A DNA stretch of 64,000 nucleotides from Campylobacter blaseri (GTDB taxonomy: Bacteria > Campylobacterota > Campylobacteria > Campylobacterales > Campylobacteraceae). The translations under genes and the position numbers were made by a program. Positions within the stretch are counted from its first letter, which is position 1, and each line of letters starts with the position of its first letter. Shown here in pieces: positions 7,145-16,965 of this stretch. The notes under the pieces were generated by a model. It saw only the letters and a program-made list of their open reading frames with translations, did not search any database and was not told the DNA's origin. The stretch is taken from assembly GCF_013201895.1 (NCBI RefSeq), contig NZ_CP053841.1, forward strand, positions 1,798,001-1,862,000. Direction: 5' to 3'.

Positions 7145-8719
7145 TTATATTTTAAACTCATTATCTCTAAGCTTTGATATTATAAAAAGCAAAACTCCAC
7201 TTATACAACAAAGCACAAAAAATATCATAAAAAATGAAAATAAATCTCTTATCTCATAGCCTAAAATTTCAGGATATGAAAACGGGATATTGTTTAATTT
7301 TAAAGTTTGTATAACTTGCAAAGTAGGCTCTGTGGTTTTATCTAAAATTTCTTGTAAATTTATACCAAGTTCCTTTGCCTTTATAAACTTATCTGTAGTT
7401 GGTGGCATAAGTGCTGCAAGTGTTCCTGAAAGTGCATATCCTGCTGCATTTGCTAAGTAAAAGATACCAAATATAAGCCCTAAAAGCCTTTTTGGAGCAA
7501 GTTTTGCAACAAGGGCAAAACCTATTGGAGAAATTAACATTTCTGCACAAGTTTGCAAAAAATACATTAAAATAAACCATTTAATACTAAGCAAATTCAT
7601 ACCCAAATTTTTAACATTATAAGCTATTATTAGATAGCTAAGTCCCATAATAAAAAGTCCAAATGCCTGCTTGTTTAAATTTTTAGGCTCTATGCCTTTT
7701 TGTTCAAGTTTTAAATAAAAAACAGAAAAAGGAATGGATAAAATAAGCACAAATAAGGGGTTAAACATCATTATCATAGAAGCTGGCATTTCATAGCCAA
7801 AAATACTTCTATCCATTTGGTTATTTGCTATAAAAGTTAAAGACGACCCTGCTTGTTCAAATGTCGCCCAAAAAAATACTATAAAAATCGCACTTATAAA
7901 AATAGTTTTTATATTTGCTCTTTCATCTTTACTTAGGCTTTTATCCATTAAAACATAGCTTGCCAAACTTATACCAAATGCATAAATTGCAGGATAAAGA
8001 AAGGTTTTTACTAAATTTAGCCCACTGCTAAAATATGATATCACACAAAACAAGCAAACAAATATTATAAAACAAACCTTTGCATTTTTAGGATTAAATT
8101 TCATACTTTCATTTGATTTTTTAACCTCATCTTTGCTATCTTTTGTAAAAATTAAATATAAAATTAGCCCAAAAACCATAGCTATAAATGCTGATAAAAA
8201 TCCCCATTTAAAAGCACTTAAATCTCTAACCCCATCAACTACCTTATCTCCAAAAAATGGAACTATAAAAAGCCCAAGTAAAACCCCTAAATTTAAGAAA
8301 AAATAGTATGTGCTAAAAACAGCGTCGATATTCGTGTCTTTGCTTGTTCTAATACTTAAAAGTGCAGTTATGCTAGGCTTAAAAAACCCATTTCCACATA
8401 TCACTAAAATAGCACCTAAAATTGCAGTTACAAAACTAGCAATATTACTAGCAGAAGCAAAAAATAAAATTTGAGCAACTGACAACAATATAGCACCTAT
8501 AATTACACTTTTATGATAACCTATATATCTATCAGCCAAAGCCCCACCAACCATAGGAGTGAGATAGCTAAGGGCTAAAAATGCACCATAATAAATAGCA
8601 GCATTTGCTTCGCTTAAACCCAAAAAATGCACCATAAAAAGCGAAAAAATAGCTCTCATTCCATAGAAATTAAACTTCTCCCACATCTCTATACTAAATA
8701 GTGTCCAAACTCTTTTCAT
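7145..8719 (-). CDS. Proton-dependent oligopeptide transporter (POT/PTR family)
   Basis: The 524-residue membrane protein has about 14 hydrophobic segments and the POT signatures: ExxER-like MWEKFNFYGMRA near the start (about 12-23), LTPMVGGALADRYIG (about 53-67), and FFFLNLGVLLG-like YYFFLNLGVLLGLFIVPF (about 143-160). POT carriers import di- and tripeptides with protons across the inner membrane. The classical ExxERFxYY is altered to EMWEKFNFYG, which is common in divergent members. The start overlaps the bioA stop (TAATG), implying translational coupling; the functional link with biotin synthesis is unclear. Confidence 0.88.
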   Translation of the reverse strand: MKRVWTLFSIEMWEKFNFYGMRAIFSLFMVHFLGLSEANAAIYYGAFLALSYLTPMVGGALADRYIGYHKSVIIGAILLSVAQILFFASASNIASFVTAILGAILVICGNGFFKPSITALLSIRTSKDTNIDAVFSTYYFFLNLGVLLGLFIVPFFGDKVVDGVRDLSAFKWGFLSAFIAMVFGLILYLIFTKDSKDEVKKSNESMKFNPKNAKVCFIIFVCLFCVISYFSSGLNLVKTFLYPAIYAFGISLASYVLMDKSLSKDERANIKTIFISAIFIVFFWATFEQAGSSLTFIANNQMDRSIFGYEMPASMIMMFNPLFVLILSIPFSVFYLKLEQKGIEPKNLNKQAFGLFIMGLSYLIIAYNVKNLGMNLLSIKWFILMYFLQTCAEMLISPIGFALVAKLAPKRLLGLIFGIFYLANAAGYALSGTLAALMPPTTDKFIKAKELGINLQEILDKTTEPTLQVIQTLKLNNIPFSYPEILGYEIRDLFSFFMIFFVLCCISGVLLFIISKLRDNEFKI

Positions 8720-10059
8720 TATTCTAATATCTCTTTCATACTTTTAACACAAAGTTTTATCGCCTCATCAATCTCATCTTTTGTTATATTTAGTGGTGGA
8801 TTAAAATACAAAACATTACCAAGTGGTCTTAGCAAAAGCCCATTTTTAAGTGCTTTTTTGTAAATTTGATACCCTACTCTATCTTTTGGATTAAAATCTA
8901 TTTTTTTATCCTTGTTTGCTACTAACTCAATGGCATTTATAAGCCCAATACTTCTAATCTCCCCAACATTTTTATGATTTTTCAAAGCTAAATTTAGATT
9001 TTCATTTAAATATTTTGCTGTAACATTTGCATTTTTAAGTATATCTTGCTCTTTTAAAACCTTCAAAACTCCAAGTGCAGCAGCACAACCCAAAGGATTT
9101 CCACTATAAGTATGAGAGTGCATAAATGCCTTACCTTCATTGTAAGGGGCATAAAAAGCATCATAAATTTTTTGAGTTGTTATGGTAATTGACATTGGCA
9201 TATATCCACCAGTAAGCCCTTTAGAAACCACCATTATATCGGGGCTAACATTAGCATGATTAAATGCAAACATCTTGCCAGTTCGTCCAAAACCAGTTGC
9301 AATCTCATCGGCTATCAAAATCACATTTGTTTCATCACAAATTTTGCGAAGTTTTTTAAGATAAATGGACGGATAAATTTTCATACCAGCTGCTCCTTGC
9401 ACCAAAGGTTCAACTATGATGGCAGCTGTGGTTTTTGCATATTTTTCAAAGGCTACTTTTGCACTTTCAAAACACTGGGCATCACAAGTTTGACGGGTTT
9501 TGCCATATTTGCACCTATAACAATCAGGAGATTCAATCCTAATACTATCAAGAAGCATAGGTTTATAAATTTTTGCATACAAATCCATAGCACCAACAGA
9601 TAATGCCCCTATAGTTTCACCATGATAGCCATCATCTAAACACATAAAACGGGTTTTTTGCGGATTGTTTGTTTGATAATGATACTGAAAACTCATCTTT
9701 AAAGCACTCTCAACTGATGAACTTCCATTGTCAGAAAAGTTAAATTTACAAAGCCCTTTTGGAACAATCTGGCTTAAATTATGAGCTAATTTTATAGCTC
9801 CTTCATGGGTAAAATTTGCAAAAATTACATGCTCTAATTTATCAAGTTGTGCTTTTATACTCTCATTTATAGTTTCATTGCAATGCCCTAAAAGGTTGCA
9901 CCACCAAGAACTTATAATGTCCATATATGATTTGTCATTTTCATCATATAAATAGACTCCTTTTGCCCTTTTTATAACAATAGGCGGTAACTCTTCGTAA
10001 TCTTTCATTTGAGAACAGGGGTGCCAAATATATTTTAAATCTGTTTGGGATAAATTCAT
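8719..10059 (-). CDS. bioA: Adenosylmethionine-8-amino-7-oxononanoate aminotransferase
   Basis: The 446-residue class III PLP aminotransferase carries YIWHPCSQMKD (10-20), SSWWCNLLGH (50-59), DDGYHGETIGALS (142-154), DEIATGFGRTG (251-261) and the Schiff-base lysine in VVSKGLTGGYMP (Lys280). It converts KAPA to DAPA with SAM as amino donor, the step before BioD. A cysteine-rich insert CYRCKYGKTRQTCDAQC (180-196) is seen in a subset of BioA proteins. The ATG at 10059 after GAAAGGCAAAAT was chosen over an upstream ATG at 10092. It is the first gene of a two-gene unit with the peptide transporter. Confidence 0.95.
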   Translation of the reverse strand: MNLSQTDLKYIWHPCSQMKDYEELPPIVIKRAKGVYLYDENDKSYMDIISSWWCNLLGHCNETINESIKAQLDKLEHVIFANFTHEGAIKLAHNLSQIVPKGLCKFNFSDNGSSSVESALKMSFQYHYQTNNPQKTRFMCLDDGYHGETIGALSVGAMDLYAKIYKPMLLDSIRIESPDCYRCKYGKTRQTCDAQCFESAKVAFEKYAKTTAAIIVEPLVQGAAGMKIYPSIYLKKLRKICDETNVILIADEIATGFGRTGKMFAFNHANVSPDIMVVSKGLTGGYMPMSITITTQKIYDAFYAPYNEGKAFMHSHTYSGNPLGCAAALGVLKVLKEQDILKNANVTAKYLNENLNLALKNHKNVGEIRSIGLINAIELVANKDKKIDFNPKDRVGYQIYKKALKNGLLLRPLGNVLYFNPPLNITKDEIDEAIKLCVKSMKEILE

Positions 10060-10188
10060 ATTTTGCCTTTCAATGTTAAAACTTTTAAGCAAATTGTAAC
10101 AAAAAAAGTTAATTTATATGAAATTTAACTATCTTTTTAATTTTTAGCTAGAATTTTTTAGACTATAATCATAAATCAAAATTAGTCT

Positions 10189-10211
10189 AAACTCCGATTA
10201 TAATGGAGTTT
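10189..10211. terminator. Hairpin upstream of bioA; otherwise decayed DNA
   Basis: AAACTCC and GGAGTTT form a 7-bp stem with a 9-base loop, followed on plus by TCAAC. It sits in the 400 bases (10060-10459) that hold no intact gene. This stretch is probably the eroded 3' part of the MFS pseudogene that follows on the minus strand, because the missing C-terminal third of that family would fit in it. Confidence 0.4.
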
Positions 10212-10459
10212 TCAACACAAGAGTATCTTTGTTTGCACCTGTTTATTTCTATAAATTTATATATTTTGCATATTAAAATCATACCAATTGGCACAAACTT
10301 AGCACAAAATCAAACAGCTTAATCTTTAAACTGTATTATTTTAGGAGCTTGATAAGGTTTGTTTATTTTATTAGACTATAAATTTCATACTTAAAACTTT
10401 TATTTAATATCTTGAAAAGCTAAAATGCCGCTTTTACTGACCAATAAAAGAGTGCATAT

Positions 10460-11219
10460 TGTAAGTGATAAAACTTAAAATTTACTCCAACTATTATCAA
10501 CTAGTATTGGAGCGATTACCCTAAAAAAGATACACAATCCAATCCCTTGAAGCATAATAATAGTAAGCCAAATTTTATTTTTTTAGAAAATATACCCATA
10601 TCTTTAAAATTTATCTTATTGTTTTTTATTTCCAATTGCCTAGCATCTTCTTTAAAAAATAACAGCTGTAGATTGGCTAATAAAATAAGCAGTATCAAAA
10701 AACCAATTGAGCCAAACCAACTAAATTTATCATAAATTATAAGTGCTACTCTCACCCTAAGAATATGTCCTATAAAATTTCCAGTAACAATTATTGAATT
10801 GGCATAAGGCAGAGTATTATCATCTGAAATTTTTATGACTAATGCACTTGCAGCGATACTTTGTGTTGCTGATAAAAATCCAATAATAGCACCAAAAAAT
10901 ATGATAACACTAAGGCTATCTTAAATATTTAAAAAGCCAACAAGCAAAAGAGCTATTAGTATTAAAATTTGGACTATAATTATAAAATTTTTATAAATTC
11001 CACCAAGTTTAGCAACTGCAAATTTCACAAAATGCGACCATAAAAATCTAAATCCTCAAAATAGCCCATAAAGTAAATAAAACCAATTTTTCTAAACTCA
11101 TTCCATCTTGTCTTAGGATAGAAACCAAGCTTTCAGAAAAAATCCAACTCCGATATATTGGAATATAGTAAGCTAGATGATTAAAAAACTACTTGTAATT
11201 GAAATTTAAATATCTTCAT
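10460..11219 (-). pseudogene. Decayed MFS siderophore transporter (RhtX/FptX/YbtX-like)
   Basis: Reading across frames on the minus strand gives an MFS protein in order: a start at 11219, then ESLVSILRQDGMSLEKLVLF, FRFLWSHFVKFAVAKLGG, a TM segment ending at a TAA (10921-10923), DSLSVIIFFGAIIGFLSATQ, ISDDNTLPYANSIIVTGNFIG, and finally ILVDNSWSKF near 10470. The SILRQDG...FLWSHFV and LVDNSW segments match AmpG/RhtX-type siderophore carriers (QALPVLLRxxG, FLWAPLVD, LVDxGWS). There are at least two frameshifts near the 5' end, one internal stop and one frameshift near 10520. It begins one base after the ABC gene stop, so it was the last gene of the siderophore operon. Confidence 0.75.
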
Positions 11220-11220
11220 A

Positions 11221-12993
11221 CTAAAGTTTATTTCTAGCTTGCCAAGTTTTGGTATTTTGCTGAGCTTGCCACATCTTATAGTATTTTGTTTTTTTACTTA
11301 AAAGCTCGTCATGAGTGCCTTTTTCAACAAGGTTTGAATCATCAAAAACTAAAATTTGTTCTGCTCTTGATATTGTTGAAAGGCGGTGAGCTATTACAAT
11401 AATAGTTTTATTTTTTACAAGTTCATCAATGGCTTTTTGCACTGCTAACTCACTACTTGTATCAAGTGCAGCAGTTGGCTCATCAAGTATAACAATAGGC
11501 GAGTCTTTTAAGATTGCTCTTGCAATTGAAATTCTTTGTTTTTCTCCTCCTGAAAGATTACCCCCTATATCTCCAATTTGAGTTTGATATCCTTGTGGTA
11601 GCCTTTTTATAAATTCGTCACAAAATGCCATTTTTGCAGCTTTAAAAATGTCCTCATCACTCGCACTATCACGCCCCATTTTTATATTATTAAAAATAGT
11701 ATCATTAAATAAATACACATCTTGAAATACCACTGATAGATGTTTCATAAGTTCATTTTGAGTAATATTTTTTATATCTACTCCACCTATTTTTACAGCT
11801 CCAAACTGTGGATCACCATATCTCATTAGCATTTTTATAACTGTTGTTTTGCCACTTCCTGATGTTCCTACAATAGCAGTCATAGTGTTTTGTGAAATTT
11901 TAAAATTTATATCTGTTAATGCATTTTTATCACTACCATCATAGGCAAAATTTACATTTTCAAACTCTATATCAAAGCCATTTGGAGTTTGCAAAGGTTC
12001 ATTAAATTTAAGCTCTTGCATATTTAAAATTTCTTTTGTTCTAGCAAAACCATTTTGAGCTAAATCAAAAATAGTTGCAACTGATAACAAGATAGAAAAT
12101 GGTTCGTTTAGTCTTGATAAGATAACAAGTAGTGCAGCTACTAAAGCTATTGAAATTTCATTTTGTAAATTTAAATAAATGGCTAAAAATAGGGTTAAAA
12201 TAGTAGTAAAAATAATTAAAGTTCCAAGTAAAACCGCAGGTAATGCTGAGATACCTAGTGTTTTCATCTGCACTTTTTTTACATTTTCTATCTCGCTTTG
12301 GAGTTTTTTTGAATTTTTCCCAACCCTATTTATAGAGCGTAAAACGCCTATACCTTGTATATATTCAATTATACTAGACTCCAAATTAGCATTTGCGGTT
12401 GTAAATTCTCTCTTTTCCTCTGTTGAAAATTTTCTTTTTAATATATAAAGTGGAATAGTAATAGGCAAAATAACCATCAAAAGCATTGCTATTTTATAGT
12501 TTATAAATAAGGTAACAAGTATAATAATAAAGCAAGTTATTATCGGTTCTAAAAACATAATTGGAATCATAACCATAAACATAACCGACTCATCGACATT
12601 ACTTGCAAAAACAGAATTTAAATCCCCCGTCTTATATTTTCCTAAACTCTGAAGTGGTATATTGGTCAGTTTTTTACCAAGTTTTATTCTTAAATCATAC
12701 CCAACATCTACAAAAATCCCACCATGATCGTAATAAGAACTTTTAAATTTAAATATTGCAAATATTACAATAAGAGTGAGCATGGCACAAATAACTACTG
12801 ATACACTCTCTTTATCTTTTATATATACAAACTCTAGTAAAAAGTAAAAAGTACAAAGCAGTAAAGCTTGGACTACAATTGCTATTATTCCTGAGTAAAG
12901 ACTAACTTTATACTCTTTTTTATATTTTCCAGAAACTTCTAAAAACATATTATAAAGCTCATAGAGTGAAGAAAATTTAGTTTTGTTTTTCAT
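11221..12993 (-). CDS. Siderophore-type ABC half-transporter (YbtQ-like)
   Basis: The 590-residue fusion has an N-terminal exporter-type membrane domain with six hydrophobic segments (about 25-310) and an ATPase domain with Walker A GTSGSGKTT (about 383-391), signature LSGGEKQRISIARAIL (about 484-499) and Walker B VILDEPTAALD (about 505-515), H-loop AHRLS. Half-transporters of this fold next to a TonB receptor are YbtP/YbtQ or IrtA/IrtB types, which import ferric siderophores despite the exporter fold. It overlaps the preceding ABC gene by 17 bases, so the two likely form a heterodimer. Substrate identity is inferred from context. Confidence 0.85.
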   Translation of the reverse strand: MKNKTKFSSLYELYNMFLEVSGKYKKEYKVSLYSGIIAIVVQALLLCTFYFLLEFVYIKDKESVSVVICAMLTLIVIFAIFKFKSSYYDHGGIFVDVGYDLRIKLGKKLTNIPLQSLGKYKTGDLNSVFASNVDESVMFMVMIPIMFLEPIITCFIIILVTLFINYKIAMLLMVILPITIPLYILKRKFSTEEKREFTTANANLESSIIEYIQGIGVLRSINRVGKNSKKLQSEIENVKKVQMKTLGISALPAVLLGTLIIFTTILTLFLAIYLNLQNEISIALVAALLVILSRLNEPFSILLSVATIFDLAQNGFARTKEILNMQELKFNEPLQTPNGFDIEFENVNFAYDGSDKNALTDINFKISQNTMTAIVGTSGSGKTTVIKMLMRYGDPQFGAVKIGGVDIKNITQNELMKHLSVVFQDVYLFNDTIFNNIKMGRDSASDEDIFKAAKMAFCDEFIKRLPQGYQTQIGDIGGNLSGGEKQRISIARAILKDSPIVILDEPTAALDTSSELAVQKAIDELVKNKTIIVIAHRLSTISRAEQILVFDDSNLVEKGTHDELLSKKTKYYKMWQAQQNTKTWQARNKL

Positions 12994-14740
12994 CTTTTTT
13001 ACCTCGGTAAATATTCCAAATTTGTGTTTGAGTATAGTTTTCCCAAAGTTTTGAATATAAATTTTTATTTTTTAACAACTCATTATGAATTCCAATCTCT
13101 ACAATTTTTCCCTTATCAAAAACTATTATTTGATCAGCGCCTTGTATGCTTAGTAGTCTATGAGCTATGATTATAACTGTTTTGTTTGTTATTAAATTTG
13201 ATATTGCTTTTATAATTTCTTCTTCATTTTCAGGATCTGCAAATGCTGTTGCTTCATCAAGAATTATTATAGGAGCATCTCTTAAAATAGCCCTTGCTAT
13301 AGTTATTCGTTGCCTTTGTCCACCACTTAAACTAGCTCCTCTATCTCCTGCAAGAGTATCATACTGCTTTGGTAAGCTTGTTATAAAATCATGAATTTGA
13401 GCAGCTTTTGCAGCTTTAATGACCTCATCTTTACTGGCTTGAGGCTTTGCCATAGCTATGTTTTCATAAATGCTTTCATTAAATAAAAATGTATCTTGAA
13501 ATACAAAAGATACTGTATCATTTAAAACATTATAATCCATATCTTTAATATCTATGCCACCTATTAAAATTTTACCCTTATCAACATCCCAAAATCTTGG
13601 AATAAGTTGAGCAGCAGTGCTTTTGCCTGCTCCACTTGGACCAACGAGTGCTGTAACTGTTTTACTTTCAACTTTAAAATTTATATCACAAAGTGCGAAT
13701 TCATCTCTGTTTTCATACTTAAAACTAACATTTTTAAACTCAATAGATGAATCCAAAGGAGTTTTTGTGGAATTTGAAATTTTAAGTGGCTCAATTTCTA
13801 AAATCTCTAAAATACTACTTGCTGCAGCACGAGATTTTTGAATGAAATTATTCAAAAACATAAGTGGCATCATAGATTCTGCTATGCCCACTCCTAAGAC
13901 TAAAATAGCTATGAATCTTCCAAATTCCAAGCTATCATTAAGATAAAAATAGCTACCAGATATAGCCAATACAACAAGTGTTAGAATAGGACTAATAACT
14001 ATAAAGCCAATTCTTGAAGCTATTGTTGTAAGTTTTATCCACTCTTTAAGGCTTTTTGAATATGCATCAAGGGACTCATTATAGCGTTTAAAAGATGTTT
14101 TGCCATCACTAAAAGTTCTTACAACTGGCATAGCTTGAATAAACTCAATTATTGAGGTGTTGATTTTATTTTGATTTTCATCATACTCATTTCTATATTT
14201 TGCATTATCTTTAAAAGCAAAACTCATTACTATAATACTTATTGCAAACATAGCTATAATAACTCCTAAAAGCCTCATATCAAGAATAGCTATTGCTATA
14301 AAAGAGGCTATTGGCACTACAATAATCCGCCCAATCATTGGCGTTGTATCAGCTACAAATGCATGCAAATTTTTTACATCGTCAAGCATTATTTTTTTAA
14401 GTTTTCCGCTACCTCTTGTGATAATTTTTCCAAAAGGAATTTGTGCTAAATGTGTTGAAATTTGAGTTCTTAAAATTTGCTCTAACTTAAATGCTGCAAC
14501 ATGGGAAATTTTGAAGGAATTTGAGCGTGTAAAAAATTCAACAAATATAAAAATCAAAGCAAATGATATGAGAGTATAGTTTACTTCTCCTTTTGTTAAA
14601 TCAGATATTATAAATGCAAAACTACCAAATGCAAGCACATAACAAAGCGCAGCAAATCCTGCCAAAATAGCTGCAAATTTGATATTTGACATAACAGGTT
14701 GCATTATTTTTATTAAAACACTTTTTTGTTTATCTTTCAT
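12977..14740 (-). CDS. Siderophore-type ABC half-transporter (YbtP-like)
   Basis: The 587-residue protein repeats the architecture of its partner: six membrane segments (about 18-300), Walker A GPSGAGKST (about 370-378), signature LSGGQRQRITIARAIL (about 473-488) and Walker B IIILDEATAFADPENE, AHRLL H-loop. The FADPENE D-loop (instead of ALDxxxE) is the usual form in the YbtP/IrtA-like half. It is the first ABC gene after the receptor (35-base gap) and overlaps the second. Together they would carry the ferric siderophore across the inner membrane. Confidence 0.85.
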   Translation of the reverse strand: MKDKQKSVLIKIMQPVMSNIKFAAILAGFAALCYVLAFGSFAFIISDLTKGEVNYTLISFALIFIFVEFFTRSNSFKISHVAAFKLEQILRTQISTHLAQIPFGKIITRGSGKLKKIMLDDVKNLHAFVADTTPMIGRIIVVPIASFIAIAILDMRLLGVIIAMFAISIIVMSFAFKDNAKYRNEYDENQNKINTSIIEFIQAMPVVRTFSDGKTSFKRYNESLDAYSKSLKEWIKLTTIASRIGFIVISPILTLVVLAISGSYFYLNDSLEFGRFIAILVLGVGIAESMMPLMFLNNFIQKSRAAASSILEILEIEPLKISNSTKTPLDSSIEFKNVSFKYENRDEFALCDINFKVESKTVTALVGPSGAGKSTAAQLIPRFWDVDKGKILIGGIDIKDMDYNVLNDTVSFVFQDTFLFNESIYENIAMAKPQASKDEVIKAAKAAQIHDFITSLPKQYDTLAGDRGASLSGGQRQRITIARAILRDAPIIILDEATAFADPENEEEIIKAISNLITNKTVIIIAHRLLSIQGADQIIVFDKGKIVEIGIHNELLKNKNLYSKLWENYTQTQIWNIYRGKKDEKQN

Positions 14741-14775
14741 CTTAAATTCCTCTAAAATAGTTATTGACCTTAAAT

Positions 14776-16854
14776 TTAAAACGAATATTTTAAACCTATA
14801 CCAAACCTTCTAGGGTCGTTAAAATGGTTCATTCCACCCATTCCACCATGGTTTAAAAAGGTCTCTATATGCTCTTCATTTGTAATATTTGTAACATATC
14901 CATAGATGTCAAAATCTTTAAATCTATACCCAGCTCTTACATCAGCACTTATCCAAGACTTTTGTTTAAGAGTATTTGCTGCATCAAAATATTTACTACC
15001 TTCTGCTCTTAGATCAGCTCTAGCATAAATTCCATTTGGCATAGTATATGAAATTCCTAAATTTGCAGTGTAATTTGGTGTATTTTCTATGCGTTTTCCA
15101 ATAGCTCTTGAATCTGTAATGTTCTCTTTATATTTTGTTTTTATGATACCTAAAGAGCCACTTATATCAAGCTCATTAGTTACTCTATAAAGTGCTTCTA
15201 ACTCTATGCCATCACTCTTTGCTTTACCACCATTACTTGTTGTAAATAATCCCCCTGGAAACATTTTATACATATGAATATCTTTTATATCCATATGAAA
15301 TGCTGATACACTAAATCTTAAACTATTATCTAGTGCATTTCCCCTTAGTCCTATCTCATAATTATTACTTATTTGAGGATCAAAATTTTGCTCTTTTATC
15401 ATGGCATAGTAGTTGTATCCTCCTGCTAAATAGCCTTGAGAATATGAAATAAATGCACTTAAATCATCATTTATTTTGTATGTTAAACCAGCTTTTGGTA
15501 GAAATTTGCTCCACGATGTGTTGTCATTTAATGCATTTACTGGAGTACCTTTAGGCATACCAAGTGGAGTTATGTAAAATTTCAAATCAATATCTTTTTT
15601 AATCTTTTGATAACGTCCACCAAGCGTTAAAGCCAAACTATCTGTAAGATTATAGTTTCCTTGTGCAAAAATAGCCATAGTATCAGCTTTCATTTTTGCT
15701 GGTGCGTCTAGCTCCATTTTAAAACCACCCTGCACAAACTGTTGCCCCATTCTTTTATTGTTAGTTTTTTCTCGTTCAAAATATAGCCCAGTTATCCATT
15801 TAAATTTATCTGTATTTAGGCTTGATAGTCTAAGCTCTTGAGATATCATGTCTATAACTACATGTTGAAATTGATTAAGTCCATTATTATTAGTAACTAT
15901 CTCATCATATTTAAAATCTCCATCATATACTCCTTTAGTATTTGACTTTTTATGCGCAGTAATAGATGAAAATTTCGCCTTGTCAAATTCATAATCAATA
16001 CCTAAAGATTGTGCAAATGAGCTTATCGTTGTATGTGTAGGAACTTCAAATTTAGCATGTTTTGCGTCATTTCTATCAATTTGACCAAAATTTCCTGTGC
16101 CACCTTTGTAAAAATAGTCCTTTACCCTCTCTTTTGCTAAAGTAAGTCTAGCGGTTAATCTATCAGTAGGTTTAAATGTGATAGTCCCATCAAATTTATA
16201 TTTATTATACTTATTTGCTTTTTTGTCATTATTATAATCATTTGTTATCCAACCATCATCTTTAGAGCCAAACCCACCTAAATTTAAAAATAATTTATCT
16301 TCAACTAATGCACCATTGGCATTAAAGCTTCCCATCATATAGTTATTTGAACCATATTCTGTGCCTAAATTACCACTCCACTCATTTTGCGGAGTTTTTG
16401 TAATGATATTTATAACTCCACCAATTGAGTCTTTTCCATAAATCGTGCTTTGTGGACCTCTTAAAACCTCAATCCTTTCTATATTTGTCAAAATAGCATC
16501 ATAATTGCTCATCTGATTACTATTTGGGATACCATCTATGTATACAGTAACTGGATTTGAATTTGTAAAATCTGAGTGATTTATACCACGAAAATTCATA
16601 CGAGTTTTATTTATAAATACAGAAGAGGTTAAGTTAGGAATTTCTCTTACAATCTCATTTACAGTTCTAATCCTCTTTTCTTCTGCTTCATTTTCATCTA
16701 TAACACTTATACTTTGAGGAATATCCTTAATGTTTTCCTCCATTTTGTTTGCCGAAACTGTAATTTGCTCTAATGATATGCTCTCATTTGCAAATATAGA
16801 TGTAGTAGCTACAAGCGATAGTATTGTCAAACATTTAAAATAACTAGATTGCAT
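14776..16854 (-). CDS. TonB-dependent ferric-siderophore receptor (FyuA/FptA-like)
   Basis: The 692-residue outer-membrane protein has a signal peptide (about 1-22), a TonB-box-like start (SLEQITVSANK), plug domain with IPQSISVIDENE, REIPNLTSS, NFRGI, VTVYIDGIP and the closing signature IERIEVLRGPQSTIYGKDSIGGVINIITK (about 127-155), then a beta-barrel ending in a C-terminal aromatic residue (GIGLKYSF). The VTVYIDGIP and SIGGVINI segments are typical of the FyuA group that takes up yersiniabactin-like ferric siderophores; the organism need not make it. A strong Fur box lies 49 bases upstream, so it should be iron-repressed. It is the first gene of receptor-ABC-ABC-(MFS pseudogene). Confidence 0.92.
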   Translation of the reverse strand: MQSSYFKCLTILSLVATTSIFANESISLEQITVSANKMEENIKDIPQSISVIDENEAEEKRIRTVNEIVREIPNLTSSVFINKTRMNFRGINHSDFTNSNPVTVYIDGIPNSNQMSNYDAILTNIERIEVLRGPQSTIYGKDSIGGVINIITKTPQNEWSGNLGTEYGSNNYMMGSFNANGALVEDKLFLNLGGFGSKDDGWITNDYNNDKKANKYNKYKFDGTITFKPTDRLTARLTLAKERVKDYFYKGGTGNFGQIDRNDAKHAKFEVPTHTTISSFAQSLGIDYEFDKAKFSSITAHKKSNTKGVYDGDFKYDEIVTNNNGLNQFQHVVIDMISQELRLSSLNTDKFKWITGLYFEREKTNNKRMGQQFVQGGFKMELDAPAKMKADTMAIFAQGNYNLTDSLALTLGGRYQKIKKDIDLKFYITPLGMPKGTPVNALNDNTSWSKFLPKAGLTYKINDDLSAFISYSQGYLAGGYNYYAMIKEQNFDPQISNNYEIGLRGNALDNSLRFSVSAFHMDIKDIHMYKMFPGGLFTTSNGGKAKSDGIELEALYRVTNELDISGSLGIIKTKYKENITDSRAIGKRIENTPNYTANLGISYTMPNGIYARADLRAEGSKYFDAANTLKQKSWISADVRAGYRFKDFDIYGYVTNITNEEHIETFLNHGGMGGMNHFNDPRRFGIGLKYSF

Positions 16855-16902
16855 TTTATCCCTTCTGTTAAATATAGTATTAAGAGAAATTATACTAAAA
16901 TA

Positions 16903-16917
16903 TGAAAATTATTATCA
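16903..16917. promoter_or_regulatory. Fur box between receptor and AraC regulator
   Basis: TGAAAATTATTATCA matches the 15-bp Fur consensus TGATAATNATTATCA at all but one defined position. It lies 49 bases upstream of the receptor start and 49 before the divergent regulator start, so one site can govern both. Confidence 0.75.
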
Positions 16918-16965
16918 ATATCTAATTAATGTTTAAGGGATTAACTTTGATGATGGAGGAATTTT

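Noticed and set aside
10189-10211. Riboswitch or biotin operator upstream of bioA
   Set aside because: The 7-bp stem is isolated, lies about 130 bases from the bioA start and lacks conserved loops; the flanking DNA looks like an eroded gene.
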